Position numbers and translations under genes: made by a program. Source: Klebsiella michiganensis (lineage in GTDB: Bacteria; Pseudomonadota; Gammaproteobacteria; Enterobacterales; Enterobacteriaceae). Taken from it: a stretch of DNA of 64,000 nucleotides. The DNA is taken from contig NZ_PRDB01000006.1 of NCBI RefSeq assembly GCF_002925905.1, forward strand, positions 186,001-250,000. The letters are read 5' to 3'. Each line of letters opens with the position of its first letter. The stretch's first letter is position 1. Positions 60,941-64,000 of the stretch are shown here, piece after piece. A model generated the notes under the pieces. The model was given only the letters and a program-made list of their open reading frames with translations. It was not told the origin of the DNA and made no database searches.

Positions 60941-60976
60941 AAATAAAGAATGATTATTACTAATAATTCTTTATTT
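60941..60976. repeat. AT-rich inverted repeat upstream of MFS gene
   Basis: AAATAAAGAAT (60941-60951) and ATTCTTTATTT (60966-60976) form an 11-base perfect inverted repeat with a 14-base loop, 25 bases before the GTG start at 61001. It could be a repressor operator or an RNA hairpin in the leader. Confidence 0.6.
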
Positions 60977-61000
60977 GAGAATAATAATGGAGGGGAGTGG

Positions 61001-62188
61001 GTGAACGTTTTTGCAACCAGGCCGAAATGGAAGGCCTTTCTGCTGGCGCTGGCCGGTTCGGTCGTGCTGATCGTTGGCATGGGCTATGGCCGGTTTGCCT
61101 ATACCGGGATCCTGCCGCTGATGCTCAATGAGCAGATGCTGACGCTGCGTGAAGGTAATCTTGCCGCTTCGGCGAACTATGCCGGCTATCTGGCCGGCGC
61201 GCTGCTGCTGGCGAAAGCCAGGCCCGCGGACGCCAGGTGGCTAAGCCTGCTTTCCGCACTGTTGACGCTGGTGTGCCTGGCCTTACTGGCGTTCCTGGTT
61301 TCCCCCCTGGCGATTATTGTGGTGCGCGGAATTGCCGGATTACTCAGCGCGGTGACGCTGATCGCCGCCTCCCTCTGGCTACTGCAGCATATGAAGCACC
61401 CTAACGGCGCGCCGGTGCTTTTTTCTGGCGTCGGAATGGGGATATTCTTGTCGGCGGAATTTATCTCCCTGGGGAAGGCGCTGGCGCTCTCCAGTCAGCA
61501 GATATGGCTGATATGCGCGATAAGTTCTGGCGTGCTTTTTGTTCTCGCGCTGCGTCTGCTGCTGAGCCCCGCCGACTACCTTATCGCTTATCAACCCGCC
61601 GCGATCGCACACCGCGAGGAGGGCGAGGGGCGGGTGCGGGAGGCTTGGAAACTGCTGCTGATTTATGGTCTGGCCGGCTTTGGCTACATTATTACCGCCA
61701 CCTATCTTCCGCTGTTTCTCAGCGGTTCGCTGAACGTTATCGATCCGGTGCAGATCTGGGCCATTTTCGGCCTCGCCGCCGTTCCCTCCTGCTTTATCTG
61801 GCACCGGCTGGTCATCAAGCTCGGCTACCGCCGCGCGTTTACCCTTAATTTGCTGATTCAGGCAATCGGCGTCATTCTCCCGGCGTGGAGCCATGCGTTA
61901 CCGTTTTGCATATTAAGCGCGCTGCTGGTGGGTTGCACCTTTTTGGGCACCGTGACCATCGCGCTGTCCGAGGGGCGGCGGCTTAATCATCTGGTTTCGT
62001 TCAATATGATTGCCGCCATGACCGCGACCTACGGCATCGGGCAAATCGTCGGCCCGCTGGTTGCCGGAACGCTGTATGACCGCAGCGGGTCGTTTAATCC
62101 TTCGCTGAGCGCGGCCGCCATTGCGCTGCTGGCTGCCGCCGCGCTGGTGGCGGCAGGGGCGGGGCGAGCGTCAAAGGTCGGAAGCTGA
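61001..62188 (+). CDS. MFS transporter, YbfB/YjiJ type
   Basis: 395 residues from the GTG at 61001, chosen because a GGAGGGGAG ribosome site precedes it and the upstream extension is unconserved. Twelve spans; the opening LALAGSVVLIVGMGYGRFAY, then TGILPLM is characteristic of the YbfB/YjiJ family. Substrate unknown. Its last 18 bases overlap the convergent LysR gene, whose product may control it. Confidence 0.82.
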   Translation: MNVFATRPKWKAFLLALAGSVVLIVGMGYGRFAYTGILPLMLNEQMLTLREGNLAASANYAGYLAGALLLAKARPADARWLSLLSALLTLVCLALLAFLVSPLAIIVVRGIAGLLSAVTLIAASLWLLQHMKHPNGAPVLFSGVGMGIFLSAEFISLGKALALSSQQIWLICAISSGVLFVLALRLLLSPADYLIAYQPAAIAHREEGEGRVREAWKLLLIYGLAGFGYIITATYLPLFLSGSLNVIDPVQIWAIFGLAAVPSCFIWHRLVIKLGYRRAFTLNLLIQAIGVILPAWSHALPFCILSALLVGCTFLGTVTIALSEGRRLNHLVSFNMIAAMTATYGIGQIVGPLVAGTLYDRSGSFNPSLSAAAIALLAAAALVAAGAGRASKVGS

Positions 62189-63007
62189 TTCCAGAAGCTG
62201 GCGCATTTTCTCGAGGGCGGGAGACGCGTAGCCTTTGCGCCAGATAAGCTGGGTGATCGCCTGGCCAACCGGCCGCAGCTGGCTGGCTTCGGGCAGCGTC
62301 AGGGTATCGAGCACGCTCTGCGGCACGATACCGGCATAGCCGCCGGAGGCGACGCAGGCGAGCATCGCGTGATAGGAGCCGACGTCCTGGATCTCGCTCT
62401 CCACCTCCTCTGATTGCGCCAGAAACGCTTCACCCATCGCCCGGTAGGTACAGCCCTGCGCAAAGGCGGCAAAGCGAAAGCGCTGTGGGTTGGCGGGAAG
62501 CACCAGCAGCAGCTGTTCTTTAAAGATGGATACGTACTCCAGATCATCGGGCGGAGGCGTTCCCTGCGGCAGGCTCACCAGCGCGCAATCCAGCGCGGCG
62601 TCCAGCACCTGTTGGGTCAGCTGACGGGTGGGCTGGGTTTTGAGGGTGAGCGTCACCTCCGGGCACAGCGCGCGAAACCGGGGAAGCAGCGGCGGCAGGC
62701 GGCTTGCGGCGGTGGCGTCCATCGCCCCCATGCGTAAATTGCCGCCCGGCGTCGCCGGATGCAGCGCCTGTCTGGCCTCTTCGGCCAGGCTGAGGATTTT
62801 CAGCGCGTAGCCCAAAAAATGTTCACCGGCGGGGGACAGCAGCATCCTTTTATTGCCGCGGGCAAACAGCTCCACGCCCAGCTCCTCTTCCAGTTGGTGA
62901 ATGCGGGTGGTGATATTGGACTGGGCGCGCCCCAGCCGCTTTGCCGCGCGGGTGACGCTGCGCTCTTGCGCCACCGTTTTAAAAATCTCTAATGTGGTGT
63001 GGTTCAT
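62171..63007 (-). CDS. LysR-type transcription regulator
   Basis: 278 residues: winged helix LEIFKTVAQERSVTRAAKRL, GRAQSNITTRIHQLEEELG and a LysR effector-binding domain. It is a distant paralogue of PtrR at 38.6 kb. It is divergent from the nitronate monooxygenase gene, whose promoter contains a dyad that fits a LysR site, so it probably regulates that gene. Confidence 0.85.
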   Translation of the reverse strand: MNHTTLEIFKTVAQERSVTRAAKRLGRAQSNITTRIHQLEEELGVELFARGNKRMLLSPAGEHFLGYALKILSLAEEARQALHPATPGGNLRMGAMDATAASRLPPLLPRFRALCPEVTLTLKTQPTRQLTQQVLDAALDCALVSLPQGTPPPDDLEYVSIFKEQLLLVLPANPQRFRFAAFAQGCTYRAMGEAFLAQSEEVESEIQDVGSYHAMLACVASGGYAGIVPQSVLDTLTLPEASQLRPVGQAITQLIWRKGYASPALEKMRQLLESASDL

Positions 63008-63045
63008 ATTTTTATTCTTAATTTGAAAATAATGTTGATCTTATC

Positions 63046-63060
63046 ATCTCTAAAAGAGAT
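63046..63060. promoter_or_regulatory. Candidate LysR operator between regulator and nitronate monooxygenase gene
   Basis: ATCTCT-AAA-AGAGAT is a perfect 15-bp dyad between the divergent genes, 39 bases from each start. Confidence 0.55.
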
Positions 63061-63099
63061 TTTAATGGCCCGAACGCACAAATTTCAACAGGGCAAACC

Positions 63100-64000
63100 A
63101 TGAGCAACAGGCTTACGCAGCAGCTTGATATTGATTACCCCATTATTCAGGCGCCGATGGCCGGCGTGTCGACGCCGGAACTGGCGGCAGCGGTCAGCGG
63201 GGCCGGCGCGCTCGGCTCGCTGGGACTGGGCTCGTCAACCGTAGAGCAGGCTGAAACGCTGATTAACCGGACCCGGCGCTTAACCACCCGTCCGTTTAAC
63301 GTCAATCTGTTTTGCCACGCCCCGGCGGTAAGGGATCCGCAGCGTGAAGCCCGGTGGCTGGCGCGGCTGCGCCCGGAATTTGCGCGCTTTGGCAGCTTGC
63401 CGCCGGAGACGCTGGCGGAAATTTATCTGAGTTTTCAGCAGCAGCCGCGGATGGCTGAGCTGCTGCTCGACCTGACTCCGGCTGCGGTGAGCTTTCATTT
63501 TGGCGTGCCGGATCGTGAAACCCTTCGCCGATTGCGGGAAAAGGGGATCGTCACTCTGGCGAGCGCGACCAGCGTGGCAGAGGCGCTGCTGGCCGTAGAG
63601 CAGGGAATCGATATGGTGGTGGCGCAGGGCTACGAGGCCGGCGGCCATCGCGGCATCTTTGATCCGCTAGCGTCCGACGGGCAGATGAGCACCTTTACTC
63701 TGGTTCAGACGATAAGACGGCATACCGATATTCCGCTTATCGCCGCTGGCGGCGTGATGGACGGCGCGGGAATTAACAGCGTAATGAACCTGGGCGCAGA
63801 CGGGGCGCAGCTAGGGACGGCGTTTCTGCTGTGCCCTGAATCGTCCACGGATGGCGGATACCGTGAGGCCCTTAAAAGCGCGTCTGACGGGCAAACAGTT
63901 TTAACCTCAGCCATTTCCGGACGCCCGGCGAGATGTCTGGTTAACGGTTGGCGTGAAATAAACGATCCGCCGCTGATTCCGGCTTATCCCGTGGCCTACG
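63100..64000 (+). CDS. Nitronate monooxygenase (partial, runs off window end)
   Basis: The frame opens at the ATG at 63100 and is still open at 64000, giving 300 residues of a protein of usually 330-360. Nitronate monooxygenase (NMO, 2-nitropropane dioxygenase-like) FMN barrel: DYPIIQAPMAGVSTPELAAA, GALGSLGLGSS, then AQGYEAGGHRGIFD (catalytic His), PLIAAGGVMDGAGI, LGADGAQLGTAFLLCPES. It oxidises alkyl nitronates such as propionate-3-nitronate using oxygen, a detoxification. It is divergent from the LysR gene. Confidence 0.9.
   Translation, partial: MSNRLTQQLDIDYPIIQAPMAGVSTPELAAAVSGAGALGSLGLGSSTVEQAETLINRTRRLTTRPFNVNLFCHAPAVRDPQREARWLARLRPEFARFGSLPPETLAEIYLSFQQQPRMAELLLDLTPAAVSFHFGVPDRETLRRLREKGIVTLASATSVAEALLAVEQGIDMVVAQGYEAGGHRGIFDPLASDGQMSTFTLVQTIRRHTDIPLIAAGGVMDGAGINSVMNLGADGAQLGTAFLLCPESSTDGGYREALKSASDGQTVLTSAISGRPARCLVNGWREINDPPLIPAYPVAY

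Overview
The window looks like a chromosome segment of an enterobacterium of the Klebsiella/Raoultella group (my inference: close to the K. oxytoca complex). The reasons are a GC-rich backbone, a lac operon with lacI divergent from lacZY and no lacA, a BLUF-EAL photoreceptor like Klebsiella BlrP1, and a long stretch (about 29.5-47.9 kb) with the E. coli gene set around mar: ydeE, eamA, marRAB, marC, sotB, ptrR, sad, glsB, yneG, dgcF, uxaB, tam. No rRNA, tRNA, CRISPR array or replication origin was recognised.

Layout. 0-3.8 kb is an AT-rich junction: unassigned reading frames, a secreted protein with a phage-tail-collar-like C-terminus, a dead fragment of yedK/HMCES, and a 1196-bp IS5-type element with mismatched flanks. 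3.9-8 kb holds a cold-shock-domain protein, yaiL, small envelope or stress proteins and an AAA ATPase. 8-13.8 kb is lacYZ with divergent lacI. 14-19.2 kb carries a BLUF-EAL c-di-GMP phosphodiesterase, an IraP-like sigma-S anti-adaptor, and the mesX-mesD methionine synthase pair. 19.2-22.8 kb has mgtS behind a PhoP box, an FtrA/rhodanese pair, and a second MetE-like methionine synthase preceded by MetR- and MetJ-type sites. 22.9-28.4 kb is a complete urea ABC transporter operon (urtABCDE), followed by a 123-bp tandem repeat array.

28.9-47.9 kb is the mar/sad/uxaB core with tandem PhzF genes, an L-lactate dehydrogenase and several GNAT enzymes. 48-57 kb contains an MBL hydrolase, a CueR-type promoter that points away from the copper genes, a second IS5 copy and a copper/silver efflux operon (DUF2946-like protein, CusF, frameshifted CusC, CusB with a fused CusF domain, CusA). 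57-64 kb has two MFS exporters, VOC proteins, an RhtB exporter, a LysR regulator and a nitronate monooxygenase cut by the window end.

The most notable points are: the IS5 copy inserted inside the start codon of the first copper gene, regenerating the ATG through its CTAT duplication while separating the operon from its leader; a one-base frameshift in the outer-membrane channel gene of the same operon; the orphan CueR-like promoter; two apparently identical IS5 copies in direct orientation 46.5 kb apart; and two different MetE-like methionine synthase loci within 5 kb of each other.
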